Notes: a model not told the origin generated them from the letters alone. A DNA stretch of 64,000 nt from Sandaracinobacteroides sayramensis (GCF_022014495.1 NZ_JAKLSQ010000018.1:62001-126000), one strand, 5' to 3'. Shown: positions 8,718-18,399, counted from the first letter of the stretch. Numbers and translations: made by a program.

Positions 8718-8915
8718 ATGTGGCAATTGGGCTTCGGCGCAACGGTAGGCGCCATGGTGCTTGCAAACCCGGTGCACGCGGCCCCGGTGCACGCGGCAAC
8801 GTCCCAGACGATGCAAATCGGGGGTTTCGCGATCCTCGCCTTGTTGCTGGCGTCCAGCTTCGCCACCGCCCGCGCCATGCGCCTGCGGCGGCGGCAATTG
8901 CGGGTCAAGCGCTGA
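8718..8915 (+). CDS. Small predicted membrane protein
   Basis: 65 residues. A first hydrophobic stretch (LGFGATVGAMVLANPVHAA) could be a signal peptide cleaved after an A-x-A site, and a second (IGGFAILALLLASSFATARA) is a membrane helix followed by a basic tail (RLRRRQLRVKR). An AGAGG box lies 10 bases before the ATG. A hairpin beginning inside the stop codon ends the unit. It is divergent from rlmN. The sequence is not recognised; short length and high GC mean chance is possible, but the signal, ribosome site and hairpin together argue for a real gene. Confidence 0.45.
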   Translation: MWQLGFGATVGAMVLANPVHAAPVHAATSQTMQIGGFAILALLLASSFATARAMRLRRRQLRVKR

Positions 8916-8937
8916 TATCCCCGCTTGGGGGGATATC
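8914..8937 (+). terminator. Hairpin behind the small membrane protein
   Basis: Perfect 9-bp stem: GATATCCCC, 6-base loop, GGGGATATC. It overlaps the TGA of the small ORF and lies between it and the convergent phosphatase gene. No T-tract follows, so it may work as a factor-assisted terminator or an mRNA 3' stabiliser. Confidence 0.5.
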
Positions 8938-8985
8938 GGTGTGCAAGGGCGCTGCTACCGGGGGGTGGCGGCGCCCTTCCTGCGT

Positions 8986-9642
8986 TCAGGCCGCGCGCGG
9001 CCCGGAGGCACCACTGCCGATGTGCAGCGCCCGCTCGGCGCCGTCGGCGATCCGGCTGATGCTGCCCTGCGGCAGGTCGGCGGCGATCTCCACGCCGGCA
9101 TAGGCACGTCCGCCCACCAGCAGGCCGCGCAGCACGCGGGAAGTGATGCCATGGCTGATGACCAGCGCCGGGGCGGCGCCCGCCTGCGCCAGCCAGCCGG
9201 AAAGCCGGCCGGCGATGTCGGCATAATGCTCGCCCTCGGGGATCGGCATTCGGAACAGCCGATGCTCCCGGTCCATGATCTCGCCTTCGTCGGCGACGAT
9301 CGCGGCATAGTCGCGCCCCGTCCAGCGGCCGACTTCGATCTCGCGCAGGCGGGGGTCCTGGCGGATGTCGAAGAAAGTCCGCCCCAGATGCTCGGCGACG
9401 ATGGAGGCCGTCTGCAAGGTGCGGCCGGCGGGCGAGGCCCAGATCTCGGGCAGCGGCTCGCCGCTTTCGGCGAAGTGCAGGCGCAGCGCCTCGCCCATCG
9501 CTTCCGCCTGGGCGATTCCGTCGCGCGTCAGCGGGGTGTGGGCGTCGTTGCCCTGCATGCGCCGGGCGCGGTTGAACACCGTCTCCGCGTGGCGGGCGAG
9601 GTAAAGCGGGGAGGGAGTCGTGGCGAACATGCGGATTGCCAT
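8986..9642 (-). CDS. Histidine phosphatase family protein
   Basis: 218 residues of the phosphoglycerate-mutase-like phosphatase superfamily. The catalytic LARHAETVFN (RH motif with the phospho-accepting His) is near residue 16. Other conserved elements are the arginine in SPAGRTLQTA, the acid in EIEVGRWTGRD, and the second His in VISHGITSR. Such enzymes remove phosphate from sugars, nucleotides or small metabolites; the substrate is not deducible. ATG 9642 is used here; ATG 9630 (MFATTPSPLYL) is equally plausible. It stands alone, divergent from the scoAB operon. Confidence 0.8.
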   Translation of the reverse strand: MAIRMFATTPSPLYLARHAETVFNRARRMQGNDAHTPLTRDGIAQAEAMGEALRLHFAESGEPLPEIWASPAGRTLQTASIVAEHLGRTFFDIRQDPRLREIEVGRWTGRDYAAIVADEGEIMDREHRLFRMPIPEGEHYADIAGRLSGWLAQAGAAPALVISHGITSRVLRGLLVGGRAYAGVEIAADLPQGSISRIADGAERALHIGSGASGPRAA

Positions 9643-9739
9643 GGCAGGCGGAGTTGCAAGAGGCTAGTGGGGGGCTGGAGCCGGAGCGGGTTTCGATATA
9701 TCTGAAACCCGAATCGCCTTTCAATTTTGGGGAGGTCCA

Positions 9740-10447
9740 GTGGCGAACAAGGTCTATGAGGATGCGGCGTCCGCGCTAGACGGGTTGCTGTTCGACGGCA
9801 TGACGATCGTATCGGGCGGCTTCGGTCTGTGCGGCATTCCGGAAAATTCGATCGCGGCCATCCGCGCGGCGGGGGTGAAGAATCTGACGGTGGTTTCCAA
9901 CAACGCCGGCGTGGACGGCTTCGGCCTCGGCGTGCTGCTGGAAACCCGGCAGGTGAAGAAGATGATCTCCTCCTATGTGGGCGAGAATAAGGAGTTCGAG
10001 CGCCAGTATCTGAACGGAGAGCTGGAGCTGGAATTCTGCCCGCAGGGCACGCTCGCCGAGCGGATGCGGGCCGGCGGTGCCGGAATCCCCGGCTTCTACA
10101 CCCGCACCGGCGTCGGCACGCTGGTGGCCGAGGGCAAGGAGCATAAGGAGTTCGACGGCGACACCTTCATCCTGGAGCGCGGCATCGTCGGCGACCTTGC
10201 CATCGTGAAAGCCTGGAAGGCGGACCGCTTCGGCAACCTCGTGTTCCGCAAGACGGCGCGCAACTTCAACCCGATGGCGGCGACCGCCGGCAAGGTGACG
10301 GTGGCCGAGGTGGAGGAGATCGTGGAGGACGGGGCGCTGGATCCGGACCTGATCCACACGCCGAGCGTTTTCGTGCAGCGCGTGTTCGTGGGGCAGTTCG
10401 AAAAGCGCATCGAGCAGTTGACGGTTCGGAAAAGGGAGGCCGCCTGA
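9740..10447 (+). CDS. scoA: 3-oxoacid CoA-transferase subunit A
   Basis: 235 residues, full length for the alpha subunit of succinyl-CoA:3-ketoacid CoA-transferase. It begins [21 protein letters not shown] and carries the CoA-binding [11 protein letters not shown] motif and the [14 protein letters not shown] segment conserved in the family. With ScoB it activates acetoacetate using succinyl-CoA, letting the cell burn ketone bodies or complete leucine and PHB breakdown. The start is a GTG at 9740 with GGGGAGG just upstream. The stop overlaps the ATG of scoB (TGATG), the usual translational coupling for a heterodimer. Confidence 0.93.
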   Translation: MANKVYEDAASALDGLLFDGMTIVSGGFGLCGIPENSIAAIRAAGVKNLTVVSNNAGVDGFGLGVLLETRQVKKMISSYVGENKEFERQYLNGELELEFCPQGTLAERMRAGGAGIPGFYTRTGVGTLVAEGKEHKEFDGDTFILERGIVGDLAIVKAWKADRFGNLVFRKTARNFNPMAATAGKVTVAEVEEIVEDGALDPDLIHTPSVFVQRVFVGQFEKRIEQLTVRKREAA

Positions 10448-11082
10448 TGCCCTGGACACGCGATGAAATGGCCGCGCGCGCCGCGCGCGAGCTGAAGGAC
10501 GGCTTCTATGTGAACCTCGGCATCGGCATGCCGACGCTGGTGGCGAACCACGCCGGCGACCTCGACATCACCTTGCAGTCGGAAAACGGCATGCTGGGGA
10601 TGGGGCCGTTCCCGTGGGAGGGCGAGGCGGACGCCGACCTCATCAACGCCGGCAAGCAGACCGTGACCGAGCTTCCGCGCACCAGCTATTTCAGCAGCGC
10701 CGACAGCTTCGCCATGATCCGCGGCGGCCATATGGATCTGTCCATCCTGGGCGCCATGGAAGTGGCGGAGAATGGCGACCTCGCCAACTGGATGGTGCCG
10801 GGCAAGATGGTGAAGGGCATGGGCGGCGCCATGGATCTGGTGGCCGGCACGCCGCGAATCGTCGTGCTGATGGAGCATGTGGACAAGGCCGGGCGGCCGA
10901 AGTTCATCCCCCAATGCACCCTGCCGCTGACCGGCCGCAACGTCGTCGACGTCGTCATCACCGACCTCGCCGTGTTCGAGCGGCCGGACCGCAAGGGCAG
11001 CCCCTTCCGGCTGGTCGAGACGGCGCCGGGCGTCACGGCCGACGAGGTGAAAGCCAAGACAAGCGCGAACTTCGTATACTGA
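10447..11082 (+). CDS. scoB: 3-oxoacid CoA-transferase subunit B
   Basis: 211 residues, normal length for the beta subunit. The catalytic glutamate that forms the acyl-CoA intermediate lies in the [10 protein letters not shown] motif near residue 48. [10 protein letters not shown] near the start and [14 protein letters not shown] in the middle are conserved. It partners ScoA; the genes overlap by one base. A small gap with a likely end of transcript separates it from the following propeller-amidohydrolase gene, which has its own ribosome site. Confidence 0.93.
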   Translation: MPWTRDEMAARAARELKDGFYVNLGIGMPTLVANHAGDLDITLQSENGMLGMGPFPWEGEADADLINAGKQTVTELPRTSYFSSADSFAMIRGGHMDLSILGAMEVAENGDLANWMVPGKMVKGMGGAMDLVAGTPRIVVLMEHVDKAGRPKFIPQCTLPLTGRNVVDVVITDLAVFERPDRKGSPFRLVETAPGVTADEVKAKTSANFVY

Positions 11083-11148
11083 AGCCTTTCCCTTGCCCTC
11101 CCTCGACCTTAGGGTTCCCCGGAATCATAATCGGTCAGGGAGTGGCGA

Positions 11149-14100
11149 ATGAAAAAATTGCTGGGTGCGCTTCTGATCGGACTCTCGGCGCCTGCGCTGG
11201 CGCAGGCCGCCGAGAAACCGAAATGGGACGTGATGACCGCCGGCGGCGCGAAGCTGTCGCAGGTGGCCATCGATGTGAACGAGGGAAGCTGGCTCGACCT
11301 CGACGTCTCCCCTGACGGCCGCAGCATCGCCTTCGCCCTGCTGGGCGACATCTACACGCTGCCGATCGGCGGCGGCACCGCCACCCGCATCGCCGAGGGG
11401 CTCGCCTGGGAAGTGCAGCCGCGCTTCTCGCCGGACGGGCGGCGCATCGCCTTCACTTCCGACCGAGGGGGCGGCGACAATATCTGGGTGATGAACGCCG
11501 ACGGTTCCGACAAGCGGCAGGTGACGAAGGAGGATTTCCGCCTGCTCTACCAGCCGGACTGGTCGCCGGACGGGCAGTTCATCGCCGCCAAGAAGCATTT
11601 CACCACCCAGCGCTCGCTCGGCACCGGGGAGATATGGCTCTACCATGTCTCGGGCGGCGGCGGGCAGTTGCTGGTGAAGCGGGCGTCGGAACAGGCGCAG
11701 AAGGAACTGGGGGAGCCAGCCTTCTCCCCCGACGGCCGGCGCATCTATTACACCCGCAACGTCTCGCCGGGGCCGATCTTCGAATATGCGCAGGATTCGA
11801 ACACCGCGCTGTTCGCGGTCGAGGCTGTGGACATCGCGACCGGCGAAATCTCCACGGTGATTTCCGCCCCCGGCGGCGCGGTGCGGCCGACTCCTTCGCC
11901 CGACGGCAGGTCCATCGCCTTCATCCGCCGCGAGCGAACCGCCTCCAGCCTGTTCGTGCGCGACCTCGCCAGCGGACGCGAGACCCGGCTGGTGGCCGAT
12001 CTCGACCGCGACATGCAGGAAACCTGGGCGGTCACCGGCGTCTATCCCAACATCGCCTGGACTCCGGACAGCCGCTCCATCGTCTTCTGGGGCAATGGCA
12101 AGCTGAAGCGGGTGGACGTGACCGGCGCCAATCTCCGGGAAATCCCCTTCCGCGTGACCGACAGCCGCGACGTAGTGGCCCCCCTCCACCCGGAGATCGA
12201 AGTCTCGCCCGACCGCTTCACCACGAAGATGGCGCGCTTCGCCAGCGTCTCCCCCGACGGCCGCACGCTGGCGTTCGAAAGCCTTGGCAAGCTGTGGCTG
12301 AAGCCCGCCCCCGGCGGCGCGGCGCGGCGGCTGACGAGCGGCAACGACCATGCGCGCGAACTGTTCCCGGCCTGGTCACGCGACGGGCGAAGCCTCGCCT
12401 ATGTGCGCTGGACGGACAGCGGCCTGGGGCAGATCCATGTGACCGGGCCGGGCGGCGGCGCGGGCAAGACGCTGGTGTCGGCGCCGGGCCATTACGGCCG
12501 CCTGGCCTTCTCGCCCGATGGCAAGACCCTCGCCTTTGAAATCCGCAGGGGGGGGGGCCTGACATCTTCCTCCGGCGCGGGCGAGCCGGGCGTCTGGCGG
12601 GTGGCCACCGCCGGCGGCACGCCGGTGCGCGTGGCGACGGGCGTGACCGCGCCGCACTTCGGCGCGGAAAACGATCGCCTGTTCGCCAACGGCTCCGCCA
12701 GCGGCAAGCAGACCCTCGTCAGCATGGACCTGAACGGCGAAGCCCGCCGCACCCATGCCAGCGGCGAGATGGCGACGGACTTCCGCGCTGCGCCGGACGG
12801 CCGCCTGTTTGCCTTCCGCCAAAATTACGAGGCGCATGTGATGCCGCTGCTGCCCGGGCCGCAGGACGTGCCGGCCGACGCCCGCACCAGCGCGATGCCG
12901 GTGGTGCGCGCCAGCCGCAACGGCGCCGACTGGCTGGACTGGTCGGCCGACGGCAGGCGCCTCGGCTGGAGCATGGGGCCGAGCTATTATCAGGTCGACA
13001 GCGCGGCCCTGTTCCAGAGCGGCCCCACACGCAAGGAAGCCGCCGGCTTCACGCCGCCCACGAGCGGCGTCTCGCTGGCGATGGAGGTGTCTGCCGACAA
13101 GCCCGGCGGCACGGTCGCGCTGACCGGCGCCCGAATCCTGACCATGGCCGGCGCCGATGGCGGGGTGATCGAAAACGGCACTCTGCTGGTGCGGGGCGAC
13201 CGAATCCTCGCCGTCGGCCCGGCAGCCAGCGTTGCCATCCCCGCCGGTGCCACCCGCATCGACGCGACCGGCAAAACCATCATGCCCGGGCTGGTGGACG
13301 CCCATGCCCATGGCCCGTTCGGCACCGGCACGGAGCTGATCCCCGAGCAGAACTGGGTGCAGATGCAGGCGCTGGCGCTGGGCACCACCACCATCCACGA
13401 CCCCTCCAGCCGCGCCAGCGAGGTGTTCGCGGCAAAGGAGTATCAGCAGGCCGGCAAGCTCCTCGCGCCGCGCATCTTTTCCACCGGCGAGATCGTCTAT
13501 GGCGCTAAGTCCGCCCGGGTGTTCGCCGAGGTGAACGCGCTGGACGACGCGCTGGCGCACGCGCGCCGGCTGAAGGCGCAAGGGGCGCTGTCGATCAAGA
13601 ACTACAACCAGCCCCGCCGCGAGCAGCGCCAGCAGGTGATCGAGGCCGGCCGGCGCGAGCGGATGCAGGTGGTGGCCGAAGGCGGCTCACTGTTCGGGCT
13701 GGGCATCACCCACATCGTCGACGGCAACGCCACCTTCGAGCATAATCTGCCGGTCGAGCGATTCTACGAGGATGTGATGCAGCTCTGGACGGGCTCGAAG
13801 GTGAACTACACCCCCACCCTCGTCGTCTCCTTCGGCGGACTGGGGGCCGACCCCTATTGGCGCGCCCACACCGACATCTTCGAGCAGCCGCTGCTGAAGG
13901 CCCACACCCCGCCCGGGGTGCTGGCCGAAAGCATCCGCCGCCCCATCGCCCCCGACGACCAGTATTTCGAGCGGATCGCCGCCCGCGAGGCGAAGCGGCT
14001 GGCCGACAAGGGCATCCTCGTCTCCATCGGCGCCCATGGCCAGCAGCCCGGAATCGCCGCCCACTGGGAGCTGTGGAGCTTCGTGCGCGGCGGCATGAGC

Positions 14101-14412
14101 CCGCTGCAGGCGCTGCAGGCCGGCACCATCGTGCCGGCGCGATCGCTGGGCATGGCGAAGGACATCGGCTCGCTGGAGCCGGGCAAGCTCGCCGACCTGA
14201 TCCTGCTCGACGCCAACCCGCTGGACGACATCCGCAACAGCGAGAAGGTGGCGCAGGTGATGCTCGGCGGCCGCCTCTACGACGCGGCGACGCTGGACGA
14301 ACTGGCCCCCACCGCCCGCAAGCGCCCCGACCACTGGTGGGCGGACGGGCAAGGCGAAGGTGGCGCCGGCCTCGGCTGGAGCGCCGGGGAAGCCAACACC
14401 CATGGGCACTAG
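11149..14412 (+). CDS. Exported TolB-type beta-propeller / amidohydrolase fusion
   Basis: 1087 residues. An N-terminal signal peptide (MKKLLGALLIGLSAPALAQA) sends it to the periplasm. Residues ~40-640 contain repeated PD40/TolB propeller blades (SPDGRSIAF, SPDGRRIAF, SPDGQFIAA, SPDGRTLAF and others). Residues ~660-1060 are an amidohydrolase with the metal-binding pair in GLVDAHAHGP, a further His in GAHGQQP, and the typical PGKLADLILLDANPL ending. Such fusions are thought to be secreted hydrolases or imidazolonepropionase-like enzymes; the substrate is unknown. A run of ten G residues lies inside the gene at 12548-12557. The frame is intact in this copy. Confidence 0.85.
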   Translation: MKKLLGALLIGLSAPALAQAAEKPKWDVMTAGGAKLSQVAIDVNEGSWLDLDVSPDGRSIAFALLGDIYTLPIGGGTATRIAEGLAWEVQPRFSPDGRRIAFTSDRGGGDNIWVMNADGSDKRQVTKEDFRLLYQPDWSPDGQFIAAKKHFTTQRSLGTGEIWLYHVSGGGGQLLVKRASEQAQKELGEPAFSPDGRRIYYTRNVSPGPIFEYAQDSNTALFAVEAVDIATGEISTVISAPGGAVRPTPSPDGRSIAFIRRERTASSLFVRDLASGRETRLVADLDRDMQETWAVTGVYPNIAWTPDSRSIVFWGNGKLKRVDVTGANLREIPFRVTDSRDVVAPLHPEIEVSPDRFTTKMARFASVSPDGRTLAFESLGKLWLKPAPGGAARRLTSGNDHARELFPAWSRDGRSLAYVRWTDSGLGQIHVTGPGGGAGKTLVSAPGHYGRLAFSPDGKTLAFEIRRGGGLTSSSGAGEPGVWRVATAGGTPVRVATGVTAPHFGAENDRLFANGSASGKQTLVSMDLNGEARRTHASGEMATDFRAAPDGRLFAFRQNYEAHVMPLLPGPQDVPADARTSAMPVVRASRNGADWLDWSADGRRLGWSMGPSYYQVDSAALFQSGPTRKEAAGFTPPTSGVSLAMEVSADKPGGTVALTGARILTMAGADGGVIENGTLLVRGDRILAVGPAASVAIPAGATRIDATGKTIMPGLVDAHAHGPFGTGTELIPEQNWVQMQALALGTTTIHDPSSRASEVFAAKEYQQAGKLLAPRIFSTGEIVYGAKSARVFAEVNALDDALAHARRLKAQGALSIKNYNQPRREQRQQVIEAGRRERMQVVAEGGSLFGLGITHIVDGNATFEHNLPVERFYEDVMQLWTGSKVNYTPTLVVSFGGLGADPYWRAHTDIFEQPLLKAHTPPGVLAESIRRPIAPDDQYFERIAAREAKRLADKGILVSIGAHGQQPGIAAHWELWSFVRGGMSPLQALQAGTIVPARSLGMAKDIGSLEPGKLADLILLDANPLDDIRNSEKVAQVMLGGRLYDAATLDELAPTARKRPDHWWADGQGEGGAGLGWSAGEANTHGH

Positions 14413-14415
14413 GCG

Positions 14416-14817
14416 CTGACGGGCGAGCCGCCTCCGCCGGGCCGGCCTTCCTCAAGCCGGTTCACCCGCGGGCTGTGGCTCGCGGCCGGGCTGTTCCTGA
14501 CCGGCCTCGGGCTGGTGGGGGCGGTGGTGCCGCTGCTCCCCACCACCATCTTCCTCATCCTCGCCGCCGGCTGCTTCGCCCGCTCCTCGCCGCGGCTGGA
14601 AGCCTGGATCCTGAACCACCCGCGATTCGGCGGCTTCGTCCGCGACTGGCGCGCCCGAGGCGCCATCCCGCTGCGCGGCAAGCTGTTCGCCACCGGCGGC
14701 ATGGCGGGCGGCTATGCGGTGTTCTTCCTGACCGCCCGGCCGGACTGGCCGCTGGCGCTGGGGGTGGCTAGTGCTATGGCGGCGATCGCCGGGTGGATCT
14801 GGACGCGGCCTGTTTGA
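14416..14817 (+). CDS. DUF454 (YbaN-like) inner-membrane protein, non-ATG start
   Basis: A small protein of the DUF454/YbaN family with about three or four hydrophobic helices. The diagnostic core is VGAVVPLLPTTIFLILAA followed by CFARSSPRLEAWILNHP. The first family helix (RGLWLAAGLFLTGLGLVG) is encoded upstream of the first ATG or GTG that would give the family core, so translation must begin earlier. The only candidate giving a complete N-terminus is a CTG at 14416, three bases after the stop of the preceding gene. No ribosome site is visible. Either it is a CTG start coupled to upstream translation, or the base is an error for ATG. Function is unknown. Confidence 0.65.
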   Translation: MTGEPPPPGRPSSSRFTRGLWLAAGLFLTGLGLVGAVVPLLPTTIFLILAAGCFARSSPRLEAWILNHPRFGGFVRDWRARGAIPLRGKLFATGGMAGGYAVFFLTARPDWPLALGVASAMAAIAGWIWTRPV

Positions 14818-14828
14818 GGGTGCGCGCT

Positions 14829-15286
14829 TGCCTCCGGCGGCCAGGGCTTTGCCCTGGACCCAGCAGGGGCGTGACGCCCCTGCACCCCCGATTCTTGGGG
14901 TGATGCGGCGAGGTTGGGGTGGATGCAGGGTTTACTGCCTGCGGCGCTGACCTTGTGGATTTTCAACCGACCGCTTTCACCCGTCACCCCGGGCTTGACC
15001 CGGGGTCCAGCTGTTTGGCCCGCCATTCGGGCATGATCGGCGAACCTCGGCGCGCGCGCAAGCTGGACCCCGGGTCAAGCCCGGGGTGACGGGGAAGTGG
15101 GGTGTAAAGCGCCGCAGGCAATCGATTATCTTCACATGCCCGACCTGGCCGGTTCCGCACTCACCTGAAGAAAAGAGGGTGCAGGGAAATCATTTCCCTG
15201 CTGGGGTGAAGGGGCAAAGCCCCTTCGGACTTCTGTATGTCGCCATCCGGCGACGGGGGGCAAAGCCCTGGCCGCCGGAGGCAAAA
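14829..15286. repeat. Nested composite palindromic intergenic element, copy 2 (inverted relative to copy 1)
   Basis: Fills the gap between the convergent DUF454 gene and selO. Order: A module, first flavour (14829-14895, hairpins CCAGGGCTTTGCCCTGG and CAGGGGCGTGACGCCCCTG); the link CTGCCTGCGGCGC (~14936); the B core 14982-15091; the inverted link GCCGCAGGCA (~15112); and the A module, second flavour, inverted (15174-15286). It is within a base or so of the length of the copy at 6910-7366 but in the opposite orientation. No coding capacity. Confidence 0.85.
14982..15091. repeat. 110-bp MITE-like core with perfect 31-bp inverted ends, copy 2
   Basis: Arms 14982-15012 and 15061-15091 are exact reverse complements and identical to those of the copy at 7102-7212. 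The spacers differ by a few bases (GTTTGG versus GTTTTTG; CCTCGG versus CCTTAG). Confidence 0.8.
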
Positions 15287-15292
15287 GCCCCC

Positions 15293-16666
15293 TCAGGCTG
15301 TCCCAGCCAACGCTTCCCCCATCCGCCGCACCGCTGCGATCTTCAGGTCCAGCGCCGACCAGTCGTCGCGGCTGGCGATCGGTTCCCACAGCGCTTCCAC
15401 CTCGTCGATGAGGAGGGTGGCGGGCTGGGCGTCGCCCCAATAGGCGTGGTCCAAAGCGCCTTCCAGGGGTTCGAAGCCCGCCAGCGCTTCCAGGAATGCG
15501 CCGAAGGCCGGGTGCGGCGCGGAGGGTATGCGGCCGCCTCGGAAGGCGAACCAGACGGCGTCCGGCTGGAGGCCGCTTTCCGCCATTCCCACCTCGAAAG
15601 CGCGAACGAGCGATTCCTCGGCCTCGGGCGCTGCGCGCTTCAGGCCGAGGCGCCACAGGGCCTGCCGGCGGACGGCTTGCGCCACCAGTTCCGGCCAGCG
15701 GTGGAGGGCGGGCAGCAGGCTTTCGGCTTGCGCCACATGGCGCAGCGCTTTTGCCAGTTCGACGAGGTTCCAGTGTAGGGCTTCTGCCTGCCGGCCGAAG
15801 GCGTAGAGGCCGAAATGGTCGAAATAGGCGGCGGTGAAGCCGGCTTCCCAGCGCGGCAGGAAGCGCCAGGGGCCGTAGTCGAAGCTTTCGCCGGAGATGT
15901 TCATATTGTCGGTGTTGAGGACGCCGTGCACGAAGCCGGCGACATGCCATTCAGCTACCAGCCGCGCGGCGCCTTCCACGGCGTAGTGCATCAGCGTGGC
16001 ATAGGGGTCCGCGCCGGGGTCGCGGCGGGCGACGTGCTCCAGCGCGTAGAGGGTCAGCTTCTCGAGGTTCGCCGGCTGCTCCAGCGCCGCCAGCCGCTGG
16101 AAGCTGCCATAGCGGATGTGGCTGTGCGACAATCGCACCAGCACCGAGGAGCGGGTGGGCGAGGGCTCGTCGCCGCGCTCCAGCGCTTCGCCGGTTTCGA
16201 TGAGGGAGAAGCTGCGCGAGGTGGTGACGCCCAGCGCCTCCAGCATTTCGGTGGCGAGGATTTCCCGGACCCCGCCCTTCAGCGTCAGCCGGCCGTCGCC
16301 GGAGCGCGACCAGGGCGTGCGGCCGGAGCCTTTGGTGCCGAGGTCCATCAGCCGCCGCTCCCCATCCAGCAGTTGCGCGAACAGGAAGCCGCGCCCGTCG
16401 CCCAGTTCGGGGTTGTAGGTGCGGAACTGGTGGCCGTGGTAGCGCAGCGCCAATGGCTGGGGCAGGTTGTCGGGCAAGGGCTGGAACCGGCCGAAATACG
16501 CGATCCAGTCGGCGTCCGACAGGCCGGCCAGCCCCACGCTGCGCGCGGCGCGGTCGTTGCGGTAGCGCAGGATATGGGCTGGGAAAGGCGCCGGCTCCAC
16601 CGCGTCGAAGAAATCCGGCCCCAGCTCGAGGATGGCGCGGCTGGCGCGATAGTCGGGGGCGCTCAT
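15293..16666 (-). CDS. selO: Protein adenylyltransferase SelO (YdiU/UPF0061)
   Basis: 457 residues of the SelO pseudokinase family, which transfers AMP to Ser/Thr/Tyr of target proteins. Characteristic blocks are RYHGHQFRTYNPELGDGRG, LGTKGSGRTPWSRSGDGRLTLKGGVRE (nucleotide-binding, inverted orientation) and the metal-binding VHGVLNTDNMNISGESFDYGP. It is slightly shorter than E. coli SelO (about 480) and ends without the Cys/Sec-containing tail of some homologues. It is transcribed with the TetR regulator upstream (10-base gap), an arrangement that suggests regulated expression. Confidence 0.92.
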   Translation of the reverse strand: MSAPDYRASRAILELGPDFFDAVEPAPFPAHILRYRNDRAARSVGLAGLSDADWIAYFGRFQPLPDNLPQPLALRYHGHQFRTYNPELGDGRGFLFAQLLDGERRLMDLGTKGSGRTPWSRSGDGRLTLKGGVREILATEMLEALGVTTSRSFSLIETGEALERGDEPSPTRSSVLVRLSHSHIRYGSFQRLAALEQPANLEKLTLYALEHVARRDPGADPYATLMHYAVEGAARLVAEWHVAGFVHGVLNTDNMNISGESFDYGPWRFLPRWEAGFTAAYFDHFGLYAFGRQAEALHWNLVELAKALRHVAQAESLLPALHRWPELVAQAVRRQALWRLGLKRAAPEAEESLVRAFEVGMAESGLQPDAVWFAFRGGRIPSAPHPAFGAFLEALAGFEPLEGALDHAYWGDAQPATLLIDEVEALWEPIASRDDWSALDLKIAAVRRMGEALAGTA

Positions 16667-16676
16667 GCCGGCTGGA

Positions 16677-17399
16677 TCAGGCGGCGGGGTCGTCGGCCAG
16701 GCTTTCGCCGGTGGCGGCGGCGCAGAAACGGACGCATTCGGCGCGAATCCGCAGCTTCTGCTCTTCGCTGGTGCCGGGCGCGAAATATTGCCGCATCGCC
16801 TCGCCCACCGCCGCGAAGACCAGGGGCGCCGTCACCGCCGTGTCCAGCCCCCGCGAGCCGTGGCGAAGCGCGATCGCATCCAGATGCGCCTTGGTCCAGC
16901 CCACCACCATTTCCTTGGCGGCGTGGAAGAAGGGTTCGGATTCCGGACTATGCTTGTGGATCGCCTTGCTCTTGGCGCAGGCATTCTCCTGCCCCACGTC
17001 TTCCCACACATTGTTCACTTCGCAGAAGTCGAAGCAGCGCTTCAGGCTGACGGAGAAGCTGAGGCTGTCCAGCGGGTCGTGGGCCTGCATGGCCGCCACC
17101 AGCTTCTGGCCGTGCAGCTTGCCGAGCTCCACCAGCAGCGCCCGCTTGGAGCCGAAATGGTAGAAGATGGAACCTTCCGAGACGTCCGCCTGCCCGGCGA
17201 TGTCGGCGGTGCCGGTGTTGGAATAGCCGCGCGTTCCGAACAGCAGATAGGCGGCTTCCAGAATGCGGGTGCGGGTTTCGGCCGGGTCGTAGCGGCGCGA
17301 CCGGCTTTCAGCGTCTGCCTTGACGGCGCGTGGCGTGCTTCGCTGCTGCGACCGTGCCCCGCTTTTCGACCCGAGCGGAGCCTTTGCCTTCGTGGCCAC
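16677..17399 (-). CDS. TetR/AcrR family transcriptional regulator
   Basis: 240 residues. A basic, low-complexity N-terminal tail (~40 residues) precedes a classic TetR helix-turn-helix (RILEAAYLLFGTRGY, then TADIAGQADVSEGSIFYHFGSKRALL). The C-terminal ligand domain contains several cysteines (KRCFDFCEV, NACAKS, RFCAAA), which could sense a redox or metal signal, though that is speculative. The start is a GTG at 17399. It is the first gene of a two-gene operon with selO and divergent from the hydrolase at 17530, so the 130-base gap probably holds its operator. Confidence 0.85.
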   Translation of the reverse strand: MATKAKAPLGSKSGARSQQRSTPRAVKADAESRSRRYDPAETRTRILEAAYLLFGTRGYSNTGTADIAGQADVSEGSIFYHFGSKRALLVELGKLHGQKLVAAMQAHDPLDSLSFSVSLKRCFDFCEVNNVWEDVGQENACAKSKAIHKHSPESEPFFHAAKEMVVGWTKAHLDAIALRHGSRGLDTAVTAPLVFAAVGEAMRQYFAPGTSEEQKLRIRAECVRFCAAATGESLADDPAA

Positions 17400-17529
17400 C
17401 GGAGCCCATTCCTCTCTCGTTCCCCGCCATCCCGCCGCCGCTTATGCGCCAAAACTGAGTGGCAGTCAAAAGTCGGGCAAAAGCCGGGCCGAAATTGCAC
17501 TCGGCCGTTGCCCGCCTTAAGGACGTCGG

Positions 17530-18399
17530 GTGGAGCCAGCCTATACCGACCGCTATCTGTGGACGAGCGACAGCGTGCGCCTGCATTACCGCGACTATGC
17601 CGGAAGCGCGGAGCGGCCCGCGCTGCTGTGCCTGCCCGGAATCACCCGCAACGTCCGCGACTTCGATGCCTTCGCCGCGCATTTTTCCCCGCGTTTCCGA
17701 GTGGTTGCGACCAGCTTCCGCGGCCGCGGCGAATCCGGCTATGCCCATACGCCGCTCAGCTATGTGCCGCTCACCTATCTGCAGGACACGAGCCTGCTGA
17801 TCGAGGATGCGGGCCTTTCCCGCTTCGTGATCGTCGGCACCTCGCTCGGCGGCCTCGTCGGCCTGCTGCTGGACGTGACGCAGAAGAAGCGAATCGCCGG
17901 GCTGGTGCTGAACGACGTCGGCCCGGAAATGGAAGAAGCGGGGCTGGCGCGCGTGCGCGGCCTATTGGGGCGCGGCGGCAACTGGCAGAGCTGGCTGATC
18001 GCCGCGCGCGACATCGCCCGCCGGCAGGCGGACATCTACCCGGACTGGACGCTGGAGCAATGGCTGGCGCACGCCAAGCGCCTCTGCCGTGTCAGCCGCG
18101 AAGGGCGGATTGTCTGGGACTATGATCCGGAGATCGCCGCGCCCTTCAACCTGCCCAACAACGCCAGCAGCTCCGCCGCTCTGGACCTGTGGCTGGCGCT
18201 GGAAAGCTACCGCGACCGGCCGCTGCTGTCGATCCGGGGGGAGCTTTCCGACATACTCTCGGCCGCCGCGCAGGCGCGCATGGCCGAGCGGATGCCGAAC
18301 CTCTCCACCGTGACGGTGCCGCGCGTCGGCCACGCGCCGACGCTGGGGGAACCGCAGGCAATGGTGGCGCTGGAAGAATTTCTGTCCGCCTTCGGCTGA
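17530..18399 (+). CDS. Alpha/beta-fold hydrolase
   Basis: 289 residues. [10 protein letters not shown] is the oxyanion loop, [10 protein letters not shown] the nucleophile elbow with Ser, RGELSDIL the probable acid, and [10 protein letters not shown] the catalytic His. The TSFRGRGES segment places it with esterase-like and C-C hydrolase relatives. No signal peptide. The start is a GTG with AAGGA 9 bases upstream. It is divergent from the TetR-selO operon and may be a target of that TetR. The nitronate monooxygenase gene follows 31 bases later with its own ribosome site. Confidence 0.8.
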   Translation: MEPAYTDRYLWTSDSVRLHYRDYAGSAERPALLCLPGITRNVRDFDAFAAHFSPRFRVVATSFRGRGESGYAHTPLSYVPLTYLQDTSLLIEDAGLSRFVIVGTSLGGLVGLLLDVTQKKRIAGLVLNDVGPEMEEAGLARVRGLLGRGGNWQSWLIAARDIARRQADIYPDWTLEQWLAHAKRLCRVSREGRIVWDYDPEIAAPFNLPNNASSSAALDLWLALESYRDRPLLSIRGELSDILSAAAQARMAERMPNLSTVTVPRVGHAPTLGEPQAMVALEEFLSAFG

